A DNA stretch of 64,000 nt from Vairimorpha ceranae (taxonomy: Eukaryota; Microsporidia; Nosematidae). Shown here in pieces: positions 9,380 through 19,191 of the stretch. Position 1 is the stretch's first letter, and every line of letters starts with the position of its first letter. The DNA lies in the NCBI RefSeq assembly GCF_000988165.1, contig NW_020169303.1, forward strand, positions 1 through 64,000, written 5' to 3'. A model generated the notes under the pieces. That model did no database searches and had not been told where the DNA came from. It saw only the letters and a program-made list of their open reading frames with translations. Position numbers and translations under genes: made by a program.

Positions 9380-10399
9380 TAAAGTTATTTTAACCTTTGT
9401 TAAAAACATTAAGAATTTATTGAATGCTTATTTAAAAGTTAATTGTTTACAAAAATACTTTTTTGAGTCCCTATACTTTTTAAACTTTCAAATTTAAGAA
9501 AAATATTTTTATTGTAGGTTTACAGCTTGTAACTTGACAACTTAAAATTTGATTATAAAACTTAGAAAATATTTTTTAGTATATTAATTTATTCTTGGTA
9601 AGTCAAGATATCAATAAAGCTTTTAAAATAATTAAGTGAGTGATTGATATATGCAAAACCTTATAAAACAAATAGATTTTTAAATTTATATTCATCTTAT
9701 AGCTTTAAATAGGCAAGAACAATTAAAATCAAACAAATAAAAATTTAATAAATTTACAATTTTTTAATTACAATCGACTACAAGAACTTTTGTATTCTTT
9801 ATTGTTAAGTTTTTTAATTGTGTCAAATACTAAAAATTAATTTTTTTGATTAAATTGAAAAAAAATTATTAGTTTTTAAAAATAATTTATAGAATTAATT
9901 CTTTTAAATAATCTACATTACATAATAATGTTGATTTTAAATAAGAATTTCAACAAATTTTTATATTTATTTTGTCTAAAAAATACAAAAAATTAGCTGA
10001 GAATTTAGTAATATAAATAACCGTCATGTATATTTAAACCTCAAAAAATTGTGTGTGCTTAAAAAACAACCCGACGGAAACACGTTTTTCCATTATGAAT
10101 TAAATTATAAATAAATTTATATATATTTATTTTGTTAACCTACAAATTAATTTATAAGGTTCTTTATACATGCATGATACCTTGCAATTTTTAATTACAC
10201 TAGCTTCTTTTACCAAGAATTTTTATTAAACGAAATAAAAATTCTTAAAATCTACAAAATAAAATTATTTATGTTTTTAGGATACACGTTTTAAAAACTC
10301 ACACAGTACATTTTAAATAATGAAAAAGATAATGTCATTAATAATGCTTGCTTATTTAATATGTCAAAATCTAAAAAATTCAAACAAGCTATTTTATTT
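9380..10399. other. Gene-poor AT-rich region with an element tail
   Basis: No gene supported. The only structure is the third, partial copy of the dispersed element at about 9992-10094. Confidence 0.4.
9992..10094 (+). repeat. Dispersed element, copy 3 (3' tail only)
   Basis: From ATTAGCTGAGAATTTAGTAA onward this matches the tail of copy 1 at 2589-2695. Shared blocks are GCTGAG, the ATGTATAT/TGTATGT region, the CCTAAAAAG/CCTCAAAAAA region, GTGCT(C/T)AAAAA, GACG and GTTTTT. The GC-richer body of copies 1 and 2 is absent, so this is a 5'-truncated or solo tail copy, as is common for non-LTR retroelements. That class assignment is inference. Confidence 0.45.
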
Positions 10400-11017
10400 T
10401 CACATACAGCATCTACCGCCTTCTTTATCACCGCTTCTTAAGTTAAATCCTTCTTTTTTTGAACTATCAAAATTCCCACTTTCAAATTTACTAATAAGGC
10501 GTTTTGCTAATGTTTCAAAAGCTTCGAATACTTTAAGATTTTCTTTAGCACTTGTTTTGACAAAACTTTCTTTTTTAATTTTGTGCTTCTCCAAAAAATT
10601 TGCAATTTCCTCATCTGAAATGACTATTTCGGATGCTTTGTCAATTTTATTACCAAGTATCAATAACTCTACAGATTCTTTAGTGTTCTTTTTTATTTCT
10701 CCTATCCATTCATCTAAACTGGTAAATGAATCTTTATTTGTCATATCAAATACCACAAGTATACCGTGTGCTCCCCTATAATAATTCGATACAATAGCTC
10801 TAAATCTTTCTTGTCCTGCAGTGTCCCAAATTTGCAGTTTTATTTTTTTATTATCGATGACTATAGTTTTTATTTTAAAATCCACACCAATTGTACTGGC
10901 TTGATTTGTTTCATAAATTTCGTCTGCAAACCTCATCATAAGACATGTTTTACCAACACCACTTGTTCCAATTAAAATAAATTTAAATAAATATTGACAA
11001 TCGGTTTCATTCGACAT
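10400..11017 (-). CDS. YPT1: Rab GTPase, Rab1/Ypt1-like
   Basis: A 205-residue small GTPase. It has the P-loop GTSGVGKT, switch I STIGVDFKIKTI, WDTAGQERF, NKID and SAK guanine-recognition motifs, and the YYRGAHGILVVFDMT stretch typical of the Rab1/Rab8 group. Rab1 controls ER-to-Golgi vesicle transport. Sec4/Rab8, which acts in secretion, is the alternative. The C-terminus ends RCCM, so the double-cysteine geranylgeranylation site is followed by one extra residue. A TTG at 11027-11029 could extend the frame by four codons, but the real start is ATG at 11015-11017, directly after GGGGTATCCC. Confidence 0.88.
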   Translation of the reverse strand: MSNETDCQYLFKFILIGTSGVGKTCLMMRFADEIYETNQASTIGVDFKIKTIVIDNKKIKLQIWDTAGQERFRAIVSNYYRGAHGILVVFDMTNKDSFTSLDEWIGEIKKNTKESVELLILGNKIDKASEIVISDEEIANFLEKHKIKKESFVKTSAKENLKVFEAFETLAKRLISKFESGNFDSSKKEGFNLRSGDKEGGRCCM

Positions 11018-11182
11018 GGGATACCCCAATTATAATTTTAAATAAAAAATACAGAAGCTAAAAACTTTAGTGTACCTGTGTTTATTTGAAATATAAAAAT
11101 GATTTTTTTTTATTTGGATCAATAAGAAAACATTAGTTTCAATATTAAACAAAAATATATTTTACTGTGGTTTTTTAGGTAA

Positions 11183-13012
11183 ATGGTTATAAGAGAATAC
11201 CTTAGAACATTAATTTTAGGCAGCTCTTTATTACTTCCAGACAAAAATAGACTTACAGAACTCTTTACTTATGAAATTACAAATAATATAAATTTTGCTG
11301 TATATATTCTAATTATTATTATTTTTAATATTATACTATTAGTTTTTATATTTAAATCTCAAAGATTTGCAAATTTAAGTCTAGGATATGGATTTCTATT
11401 GATTTTATGTGGACTAGTTTTACATAAAATAAAAGTTATAGAGTTTTTAACAAATAATGGTATAAGACTAAAAGAGAAAAGTAAAATAAATTATTTATCG
11501 CATTTAGTAGGATTTGAAAAAAATAAAATGTCGGCTTTTCTAACAGAAGAATATTCAAATCCATTTAAGCCAAAAATTTATGTAGATAAATCAAGCATAA
11601 ATAAGAAAAATTTGGTAGATTCCAAAAGTGATCATGAGTCAGATACATCATCTTCTCAGGAAAATAGTAAAAAAAGATCTTTTAAAAAAATTGTAAAGAG
11701 TTTTACTAAACAACCTAGATTTGGTATAAAGCAAATCAAACAGCCTTTAAAAGTAAAACAATTCCACCAATTACAACTAAATGCAGATACTTTGCCTAAA
11801 CTGGTTACAATGAATATAAACCAAGATAATTACAGTTTAGTCTTTTTAAATGATATTCGTACAATATTAAATCAAAAGTTAAAAAATGAAAAAAATTTGA
11901 TTATTTTTTACAAGAATTTAGAAGAACAGAAAAAAGCTATTGATATTTTAATTACAGATTTTAGCAAAAAATTTGATAATTTTACTAAAATGTCGAAATT
12001 AATCTCTGCAGAATTATTTGCCTTAAATAGCTCTCCAAAATATTTTAAGTTTGAGTTAAATGATTTGAAATTAGAAGTTGATAAATTTTTTAAAATAAGA
12101 CAAAGTATTCATAAAGACAATAATTTGTCAATACTTAACTACATAGATAATATTTTAAATCTACAAAAGGTTAATAAAGATATGCAGTTTGTAGGAAACA
12201 ATGATCAAATTATAAAAAATGTTATAAAAACAAGATTTTTGTTTTTATGTATTGCTATAGTGTGTTTATTTTTTATTTGTTGTACAGCTCTAAATTATTA
12301 TAGATGTTATCAACTTCTTTATATTACTATTTGTATGGTTCTAGCTCTCCTCAGTTTTTTAAGTATTTTATTTTTACTTTATGCACAAATTTTAGATAAA
12401 GATTGCAAGTCAGGACGTGTAGTTGGATGTAAAATGTATTTAAATAGTGGTTCTAAATATACAGCGAAATTAAGGCAATCAGAGTTATTTAAAGAATCAG
12501 AGACTTTTAAAAAAAATCTTGAAGAGTTTTTAAAAGATACAAACGAAAATTTAAAATCTCTACAAAATTATATAGTTAATCTTTCGAATGAAAATGTTTC
12601 TTATCGAGTGTTAATATTTAAAAATCTTTTCGATAAGATTTTATTTGTCAGAGATGATTTTCCTGAAATTGTTAAATCTAAAATTGATACAAAAAAATAT
12701 TTTGAGTTAATAAGAGATATGTATAATATATTAGATCAACTATTATATAAATTAAATAGTAAAATAAAAGAAGAAATATTAGAAATATTTATAAAAGAAA
12801 TAGGTTATGGTTACTATATCAATTCAGATAAACAACTATTAGTTGATAATGTCATAAGTCTTTTATCCCAAAAAAGAAATGATGAAGATTTAAAGTTGTC
12901 AGCAAAATGTGGAAGCATACTAGATAAGCTGTGTATGTCAAAAGAATACATAGAAGATATATTTAATCTTATAGTTTTATCATGTGTAATTATCTTGATA
13001 TTTTTAATTTAA
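11183..13012 (+). CDS. Five-TM membrane protein, unknown
   Basis: A 609-residue protein with hydrophobic segments at about 38-57, 65-81, 351-371, 376-400 and a last one at the extreme C-terminus (about 594-609). Between the second and third is a roughly 265-residue hydrophilic domain rich in Lys and Ser; between the fourth and fifth lies a roughly 190-residue helical domain. The paired-helix layout resembles prominin or tweety-like proteins in topology only; no sequence motif confirms this. A cluster of cysteines (CLFFICC, CYQ) marks the third segment. No CCC precedes the ATG; the upstream sequence is TTTTTTAGGTAA. The direct-repeat array at 13013-13194 begins at the stop codon. Confidence 0.65.
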   Translation: MVIREYLRTLILGSSLLLPDKNRLTELFTYEITNNINFAVYILIIIIFNIILLVFIFKSQRFANLSLGYGFLLILCGLVLHKIKVIEFLTNNGIRLKEKSKINYLSHLVGFEKNKMSAFLTEEYSNPFKPKIYVDKSSINKKNLVDSKSDHESDTSSSQENSKKRSFKKIVKSFTKQPRFGIKQIKQPLKVKQFHQLQLNADTLPKLVTMNINQDNYSLVFLNDIRTILNQKLKNEKNLIIFYKNLEEQKKAIDILITDFSKKFDNFTKMSKLISAELFALNSSPKYFKFELNDLKLEVDKFFKIRQSIHKDNNLSILNYIDNILNLQKVNKDMQFVGNNDQIIKNVIKTRFLFLCIAIVCLFFICCTALNYYRCYQLLYITICMVLALLSFLSILFLLYAQILDKDCKSGRVVGCKMYLNSGSKYTAKLRQSELFKESETFKKNLEEFLKDTNENLKSLQNYIVNLSNENVSYRVLIFKNLFDKILFVRDDFPEIVKSKIDTKKYFELIRDMYNILDQLLYKLNSKIKEEILEIFIKEIGYGYYINSDKQLLVDNVISLLSQKRNDEDLKLSAKCGSILDKLCMSKEYIEDIFNLIVLSCVIILIFLI

Positions 13013-13194
13013 GATTTTTGTTATTTAAAATGGGAAGGTTTTTGCATACACGAATATTTTAAATTAATAAATATCTTTTGTAGTTGCAACTAAAAAAGAT
13101 ATTTATTAATTTAAGGATTTTTGTTATTTATAATTGTAAAGGTTTTTGCATATACCAATATTTTAAATTAATAAATATCTTTTGTAGTTGCAAC
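13013..13194. repeat. Tandem 78-79 bp repeat with a long inverted repeat between copies
   Basis: GATTTTTGTTATTTA...GTAGTTGCAAC occurs at 13013-13090 and again at 13116-13194 with a 103-base period and few differences. Between them, AAATTAATAAATATCTTTT (end of copy 1) is followed, after a 14-base spacer containing the palindrome GTTGCAAC, by its complement AAAAGATATTTATTAATTT, giving a hairpin of about 19 bp at roughly 13061-13113. It begins right at the stop codon of the membrane-protein gene, so it lies in or defines its 3' untranslated region. It could be a short inverted-repeat (MITE-like) element. Confidence 0.8.
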
Positions 13195-13682
13195 AATAAT
13201 TGGTTTATATTAAACAAAATATCAATAAAATAATTTATATTAGTAATCTATTAAATTTCTCTTAGAAAGTATCTAATTTATTTTTAATTAAATGTCATAT
13301 ACAAAATATATTTTTTTTGATTGAAATTAACAAAATTTGAATTGTACTTAGAAATGAGAATAATATAACTAGTTAGTAACTTTTTATTTGATTTTTATGT
13401 TTTTTATTAAAAATCCATTCTTTGCATATTTATGTGCATAATCACAAAAAACATGGAGGTAAAACAAAATTTTAAAACATGTAAGTAAAATAAAATTTAA
13501 AACATGTAAGTAAATAAAATTTTAAATGTTTGATATGCGAATATACAAAACCTTATACTAAATTTTAAATTTTGTAATATATTTATAAAATAAATTATGC
13601 ATAAATTGTTTTAAATTTTATTTATAAAAAAAGGACTGTTACAAACAGATAAAGTTTAAATTATTTATTTTGTTTAGCCCTT
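13195..13682. other. Upstream region of SEC18
   Basis: AT-rich with no coding frame. Apart from the three-unit tandem repeat, the only signal is GCCC at 13677-13680 immediately before the SEC18 start. Confidence 0.4.
13447..13524. repeat. Three tandem units of about 25 bp
   Basis: AAAACATGKARGTAAAAYAA-type units follow one another three times upstream of SEC18 (starting near 13448, 13474 and 13499). Units two and three are nearly identical (AAAACATGTAAGTAAAATAA). No function is evident. Confidence 0.65.
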
Positions 13683-15713
13683 ATGAAACTTACGGTCAGT
13701 CGAGTACAGGATACAGATAAAGGTAAAATTAATTTGGTGTACATCCCATATTCAAATGATTTTATAGACTATGATTATATAATAATAGATAAATATTACG
13801 TTTTTAAATTCTCTTTTCAACAAACTTCTAAAATACTTCTTAGTAAAATACAAAGAGAATATTTAAATAAAGTTCCAGACAAAGATACTTGTAAAGTTGA
13901 TGTACTTAAAACAATAGATTGCGATCAGATAATATTACTAAGATTAGATGTAGAGCTAATTAATATGTCACATGAAAATGTTGATGCTGTTAAGTTTATT
14001 GAACAGTTTTCTACTACCTATAGACTTTTTCCTTTTAATACTGAACAGAAACTATATTTTTATTACAACAATCTAGGATTTGTAATTCAAGTAAGAGAGT
14101 TAATTACAAATAATGATTCTGATAGTGGTCTTTTATTGAAAAATACCGAAATATATGTAAACACAAATTCTTCTAAAATGGTATTTATAAATAATAATAA
14201 AGATAGTTTGTTACTAGATCCCAATTTCGATTTTGCAAATCTAGGAATTGGCGGTTTGAAGGCTGAATTTTCCCAGATGTTTAGACGAGCATTTGTCCAA
14301 CGGGTTTTTGATAAAGATGTTATAAAAAAGCTTGGTATTTCTCATGTCAAAGGAATTATGCTTTATGGTCCACCTGGAACCGGAAAAACTTTGATTGCAA
14401 AAAGATTAGGAAATTTATTGAATGCCAGGCCACCTAAAATTGTGAATGGTCCTGAAATTTTAAATAAATACATTGGACAGAGTGAAGAAAATATAAGAAA
14501 TTTATTTAAAGATGCAGAAGAAGAATGGAAAATTAAAAAAGAGGATAGTGGATTGCATATCATAATTTTTGATGAAATAGATGCTATTTGTAAAAAAAGG
14601 GGTAGTTCTACAAATTCGGGGGTAGGAGATCAAGTTGTTAATCAATTACTTAGTAAAATGGATGGTGTTGAATCTTTAGAAAATGTTCTAGTAATTGGAA
14701 TGACTAATAGACTAGACTTAATTGATGATGCTTTATTACGACCTGGTAGATTTGAAATACATTTAGAAATATCTTTACCGGACGAAGAAGCGAGAAATGA
14801 AATATTTAAAATTCATACGAAAGCCATGTCCGAAGCGAATTATTTTGATAAAAATGTAGATCTTAAAGTTATTGCAAAGTTATCAAAAAATTACACTGGT
14901 GCTGAAATTACTGCTGTAATAAAAAGTGCTGTGTCTTATGCTTTAGAGAGAAAAGTACATAATAAGGAAAGTAATGAAAAAAATATTAATATTGTCGGTG
15001 ATGAAAATATATGTGTAGATATGAATGATTTTATGAAAGCACTTGATGAAGTTAAACCTTCTTTTGGAATTAATGAATTGGATTTTAATAAATTTCAAAG
15101 AACTTTTTACGAAACAACAAATTTTACACAAGCAGTCGAGTTTGGAAAAGATTTTTTACGAAAACTTAAAAACACTAACCTTTATAATACATCATCTTTA
15201 CTTTTCTATGGTGATCCAGGTGTAGGAAAAACTAGTTTAGTGGTAAAAGCAGCAAGATTATCAATGTTTCCGTTTATAAAAATGATAAGTCCAAGAAATA
15301 TAATTGGTCTAAGCGAATACGAGAAAGTGAACTATATAAAAAATAAATTTCTAGATGCTTATAAAAGTGAAGAGTCAATTATTATACTTGATGATATAGA
15401 AGGTCTTATTGATTTTGTAAACATAGGTCCTAGATTTTCTAATGCTATTTTACAAGCTATAAAAATTTTTATAAAAGAAGAGGACAAGAAAAAATTATTT
15501 GTCTTTGCGACAAGTAGTAATGTTGAAGTACTCAAAGAATGTGGAATCTATGAATGTTTCCATGGAACTTTTGAGGTTAAAAAAATCTATCGAGAGGATT
15601 TTAATGAACTTTGTAAACAAAGTAAGAATTTTCAAGATATTCCTTTCAGTGAACCGTGTTCTATAAAAAGTTTATTGTCTTTGTTAAATGAGCCGGATGT
15701 ATCTTTACAATAA
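13683..15713 (+). CDS. SEC18: NSF/Sec18 AAA ATPase
   Basis: A 676-residue ATPase that disassembles SNARE complexes after vesicle fusion. The N-domain spans about residues 1-180. D1 has Walker A GPPGTGKT (about 229-236), Walker B IIFDEID (about 294-300) and an SRH-like MTNRLDLIDDALLRPGRFE. D2 has GDPGVGKT (about 510-517) and the NSF-specific IILDDIEGLIDF...GPRFSN stretch. The DDIE/GPRFSN signature separates it from CDC48 and other AAA proteins. Length is close to yeast Sec18 (758) with a slightly shorter N-domain. The start ATG is preceded by GCCCTT. Its stop lies only three bases from the stop of the convergent TPR gene. It works with the Rab GTPases in this window. Confidence 0.95.
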   Translation: MKLTVSRVQDTDKGKINLVYIPYSNDFIDYDYIIIDKYYVFKFSFQQTSKILLSKIQREYLNKVPDKDTCKVDVLKTIDCDQIILLRLDVELINMSHENVDAVKFIEQFSTTYRLFPFNTEQKLYFYYNNLGFVIQVRELITNNDSDSGLLLKNTEIYVNTNSSKMVFINNNKDSLLLDPNFDFANLGIGGLKAEFSQMFRRAFVQRVFDKDVIKKLGISHVKGIMLYGPPGTGKTLIAKRLGNLLNARPPKIVNGPEILNKYIGQSEENIRNLFKDAEEEWKIKKEDSGLHIIIFDEIDAICKKRGSSTNSGVGDQVVNQLLSKMDGVESLENVLVIGMTNRLDLIDDALLRPGRFEIHLEISLPDEEARNEIFKIHTKAMSEANYFDKNVDLKVIAKLSKNYTGAEITAVIKSAVSYALERKVHNKESNEKNINIVGDENICVDMNDFMKALDEVKPSFGINELDFNKFQRTFYETTNFTQAVEFGKDFLRKLKNTNLYNTSSLLFYGDPGVGKTSLVVKAARLSMFPFIKMISPRNIIGLSEYEKVNYIKNKFLDAYKSEESIIILDDIEGLIDFVNIGPRFSNAILQAIKIFIKEEDKKKLFVFATSSNVEVLKECGIYECFHGTFEVKKIYREDFNELCKQSKNFQDIPFSEPCSIKSLLSLLNEPDVSLQ

Positions 15714-15716
15714 AAA

Positions 15717-17153
15717 TTATATTTCTAATTTTTCAAGACGAGGATTTTTCTTAATAGCTTGCAAAACTTCTTTTTTTGTCAATATTTGTTCGTTTAAAAG
15801 ATAATCTACAGAGAAATTAATAAATTTTATATCATCAATTTTACTAATACACCATAATATCTCATTTTTGTCTTTGTTTTTTAAAACAAGTTTAAAGTAC
15901 ATTTCCATGCTTTTTAAATCTTTAATTGCATTTTGTTTGAGTAAATTCATGCTAATATTTAAATTATCAATAAAATAGTGGCAAAGAGCCAAATTTCTAT
16001 GATAATCTGGATTTCTTTTATCTATCTCAATTAATCTTTTAAAAATGTCTATACATTCATTATATTCTTTCAAAATTATTTTTACAGACGCAAATGCAAA
16101 TAAAATTTTCTCATTATTTGGTACAATCTGTAAAACTTTTTTGTAGGTATTTTTAGCTTCTATGTATTTTTTTAATTTATAGTAAAACCGCGCTTTTTGT
16201 TCTAGAGGTTCAAAACTCCCATAAACTTTATGTCCTACATCAAACCACCCAACGTCATTAGTAATCCATCCTAATTTAATACAATAATTACTATACAAAA
16301 CTATATTATTATATTCTTTCTTTCCTTCAAGTTTTTTTAACTCTTCTTTAATTTTCTCTATTGCCTCTTCTTTTCTATGTAGAGATATAAGACAGTCAAT
16401 CGCTTCTTGATGTATACTGTAAACACTAAAAATCTTAAAAGCTTTCTCATAACACGCATATTTAGAATATAAAAATCCTAATTGTAATTCTATATCTCTT
16501 CTAAATACAAGAGGAAATTTCAATAAATCATGCAGAGAAAATATATAAGATTTTTCACTAACTTTTTCTAAAATACTATAGTCATCGTTTACAAGTGAAT
16601 AATAATATCTAACAATCCTCGAAATTAAGGGATGTTTGTCATTCTCACTAAAAAATAATCTATCTAGATAAGCATTAACTTTTAAATTTCTCAGATACAA
16701 ATTTGTTTCAATTTTGTATATTCTAATCATATTAAAAATAAGTTTTAATTGTTCATCAATATTTAATTTATTTATTTTAAAATCAAAAGTGTATTTTTTA
16801 GTTTTATATAAATAGCCTTCTTTAGATTCTACATCCTTTAGTTGTACAAATAAAACAGGATTAGAGTCATTTCTAGGAATCACTCCTTTTAATTCATGCT
16901 CTATCAAAATATTATCTTTCAAATATGAATAATCGTTATATGAAAACATCATACAAATCTTTGTAAAAATACTTTCTACACCATCAGTCTCAAAAGAAGC
17001 AGGTGTTTCAGAACAGAGATTTTTAAGATATTTATATTCTATTGAATTATATAAATTGTCGTAAAAAAGTCCTGTTTTTATATCATTGCTTATTTTTACT
17101 GTATTTATGCAGTAAAGATTTTTATGTATCAGATCTAAAAAGTTATCTTCCAT
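15717..17153 (-). CDS. TPR protein, TTC27/EMW1-like
   Basis: A 478-residue helical protein. From about residue 210 it has TPR-type helix pairs: ELQLGFLYSKYACYEKAFKIF, then ARFYYKLKKYIEAKNTYKKV and ECIDIFKRLIEIDKRNPDYH. The order of a low-identity N-terminal half, a segment where a unit resembling W..GH..YG...PLEQKARF precedes two classic TPRs, and LxIxPNN parallels TTC27 (yeast EMW1), an essential cell-integrity protein linked to other TPR scaffolds. Confidence in the family is moderate because TPRs are easily confused. A TTG at 17166-17168 would extend the frame; the ATG at 17151-17153 with ACCCTC directly before it is chosen. The gene is tail-to-tail with SEC18. Confidence 0.6.
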   Translation of the reverse strand: MEDNFLDLIHKNLYCINTVKISNDIKTGLFYDNLYNSIEYKYLKNLCSETPASFETDGVESIFTKICMMFSYNDYSYLKDNILIEHELKGVIPRNDSNPVLFVQLKDVESKEGYLYKTKKYTFDFKINKLNIDEQLKLIFNMIRIYKIETNLYLRNLKVNAYLDRLFFSENDKHPLISRIVRYYYSLVNDDYSILEKVSEKSYIFSLHDLLKFPLVFRRDIELQLGFLYSKYACYEKAFKIFSVYSIHQEAIDCLISLHRKEEAIEKIKEELKKLEGKKEYNNIVLYSNYCIKLGWITNDVGWFDVGHKVYGSFEPLEQKARFYYKLKKYIEAKNTYKKVLQIVPNNEKILFAFASVKIILKEYNECIDIFKRLIEIDKRNPDYHRNLALCHYFIDNLNISMNLLKQNAIKDLKSMEMYFKLVLKNKDKNEILWCISKIDDIKFINFSVDYLLNEQILTKKEVLQAIKKNPRLEKLEI

Positions 17154-17392
17154 GAGGGTATTATTCAAATCTAAAATTTATATTTTAATATGTATAATTA
17201 ATATATATAAAAAGTTTGAAAATATATTTGTATAACATGATGCATCTATATTTATATGCTTCATGTAAATAAATACATTTTATAATTTAATCTGCAAAAT
17301 TACAGTTATAGACAGTCTATAAATTTCAGACAAAAGTTAAACAAACATTTATTTGTTTTTTCCACATTATAATTATAACTAATTACCCCTAC

Positions 17393-18736
17393 ATGTCCTT
17401 TATAATCACAAATGAAGAAGAAAATATTTTTAAAATGATTCTAAGTTGCACTCCTAACAATGTTGTACCAAGGGTAGCAGGTGGTTGGGTTAGAGATAAG
17501 CTTATGGGCATAAATTCATATGACATGGATATTGCCTTAGAAAATATTACTGGATATGAATTTGCTAAACTACTTGAACAAAAATTTAAAGATTCCATGT
17601 CCAATGTGAATGTCGTACAAATTAATCCTGATAAATCTAAACATTTAGAAACAGCTGTTTGTAGAATTAACGGCATTTTAATAGATTTTGTAAATTTGAG
17701 GTGTGAAAAGTACACAGACACTCGAATACCATTAATTACTATTGGCACTGCTCAAGAAGATGCCTTTAGAAGGGATTTGACTATTAACGCTCTTTTTTAT
17801 AATTTAATTACTAAAGAAGTTGAAGATTTTACTGGAATGGGAATAAAAGATATAAAAAACAAGATATTAAGAACACCACTCGATCCATTTATCACATTCT
17901 CTGATGATCCTTTGCGCATTTTAAGACTCTTTAGGTTTAAAGCCAAGTTAAATTTTGATATTTATTCTGAGATACAAAAATCTCTAAATAATTTGGATTT
18001 AAAACTGCATTTAAAAAATAAAGTATCGAAAGAAAGAGTGAATATTGAAATTTTTAAAATGATAAATTATAAATATGGATATTTAGGAATACATGAACTT
18101 ATAAAATATGAATATATTGAATCCGTATTTAATCTTAAATTAAATAAAGAAAAAATATTAGATTACTATCAGGCTATAAAAGAATTGAATGATGAAGAAT
18201 ATAGATGGATTTACAATCTTTATATTATTTTTCTTGAGTCTTCTTGTCAACTAGTACAAGATAAAAATAAAAAAAAATTTTTAAATTTTGTAATTTGTAG
18301 AGATAATTTATGCTGCTCATCAAGAATAATTAATACTATAAAAGAAATTGAGGAAGGACTTTATTTGTATAAAATGTTAAATTTTGAAGATTTAACACTT
18401 TATAACATTTATTTTATAATTATCATTTTAGGCTCATATTATCAAATTATACTCAAATTAGAATGTATAAAGAATAACAGTCAAATTCTACAAAATTTTA
18501 TAAATTATTTAGATCAACATAAAATAAGTTATAACTTTTCTAAACCAAAAATAGATATTAAAGACATTGACAAAAAACTTAATATCGAGAAAAAATATAT
18601 ATCATACATAGTAAAGGAAATAAAAGTTTATCAAATATGCAATCCAGATAGTGATTTACTAGATCATCTTTTAAGAAATAAATTAGAAATTATAAATAAA
18701 TTTGATAAAGTTAAGATCCCTTATTTAAATGAATAA
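17393..18736 (+). CDS. CCA1: CCA-adding tRNA nucleotidyltransferase
   Basis: A 447-residue class II nucleotidyltransferase that adds or repairs the 3' CCA of tRNAs. RVAGGWVRDKLMG (about 27-39) and the catalytic acid pair DMD (44 and 46) give the polymerase-beta-type head. EDAFRRDLTINALFYN and a DPLRILRLFRFKAKL stretch give the neck, and KVSKERVNIEIFKM the ERxxxE/KM segment. The C-terminal half is very Ile/Lys/Asn-rich and diverged, as expected for the body and tail domains. The start ATG follows ACCCCTAC. The stop codon overlaps the start of the next gene by eight bases. Confidence 0.93.
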   Translation: MSFIITNEEENIFKMILSCTPNNVVPRVAGGWVRDKLMGINSYDMDIALENITGYEFAKLLEQKFKDSMSNVNVVQINPDKSKHLETAVCRINGILIDFVNLRCEKYTDTRIPLITIGTAQEDAFRRDLTINALFYNLITKEVEDFTGMGIKDIKNKILRTPLDPFITFSDDPLRILRLFRFKAKLNFDIYSEIQKSLNNLDLKLHLKNKVSKERVNIEIFKMINYKYGYLGIHELIKYEYIESVFNLKLNKEKILDYYQAIKELNDEEYRWIYNLYIIFLESSCQLVQDKNKKKFLNFVICRDNLCCSSRIINTIKEIEEGLYLYKMLNFEDLTLYNIYFIIIILGSYYQIILKLECIKNNSQILQNFINYLDQHKISYNFSKPKIDIKDIDKKLNIEKKYISYIVKEIKVYQICNPDSDLLDHLLRNKLEIINKFDKVKIPYLNE

Positions 18737-18995
18737 GGATATTCACATCTTCCCATTTTTTAGTAAAAACGAAGATCATGTAAAGATAGAACATTTTTGT
18801 TTGGAAGACGATAAAGCTGAACTTAGAGGAATGATGTTAAAGAAAAATCGGCTAAATACAAAAGAATGTCCACTGTATTTTGGAAACAAAAATATTGAAG
18901 AACGGGTATTTTATTGGAAAATTATTGATGAAGATATTTTTGACGCTTTCGATGCTGCACTTGAATTAACTGAACAAGGCATAGGATTTAAATAA
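18729..18995 (+). CDS. Small conserved-looking protein, unknown
   Basis: An 88-residue acidic protein beginning at the ATG in AAATGAATAAG, overlapping the last codons of CCA1 in another frame. Composition is balanced (RVFYWKIIDEDIFDAFDAAL near the C-terminus), unlike random AT-rich translation, and the frame ends cleanly with TAA. No motif, signal peptide or membrane segment was recognised. No CCC lies before its start, which falls inside CCA1. It may be translated from the CCA1 transcript or a shared mRNA. Function unknown. Confidence 0.6.
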   Translation: MNKDIHIFPFFSKNEDHVKIEHFCLEDDKAELRGMMLKKNRLNTKECPLYFGNKNIEERVFYWKIIDEDIFDAFDAALELTEQGIGFK

Positions 18996-19191
18996 AATAT
19001 TATTTTACTTAACGTCAAATGCAAAAAATTACCCTTAAAATTTGGTACAAATTAAATTAATACATATTTTATTTAATGTATAAAAAAGAAAAAAAATATT
19101 TACAAATAAAATTTTAATTTAATGTACATACTTTATAACATTAATATCCAGAAATAATGCATTAAAAATAAATTCTTTTTCTACCCCTTAG

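Noticed and set aside
10320..10781. Plus-strand 153-codon frame over the Rab gene
   Set aside because: Antisense shadow; composition is that of the complementary strand of the GTPase motifs.
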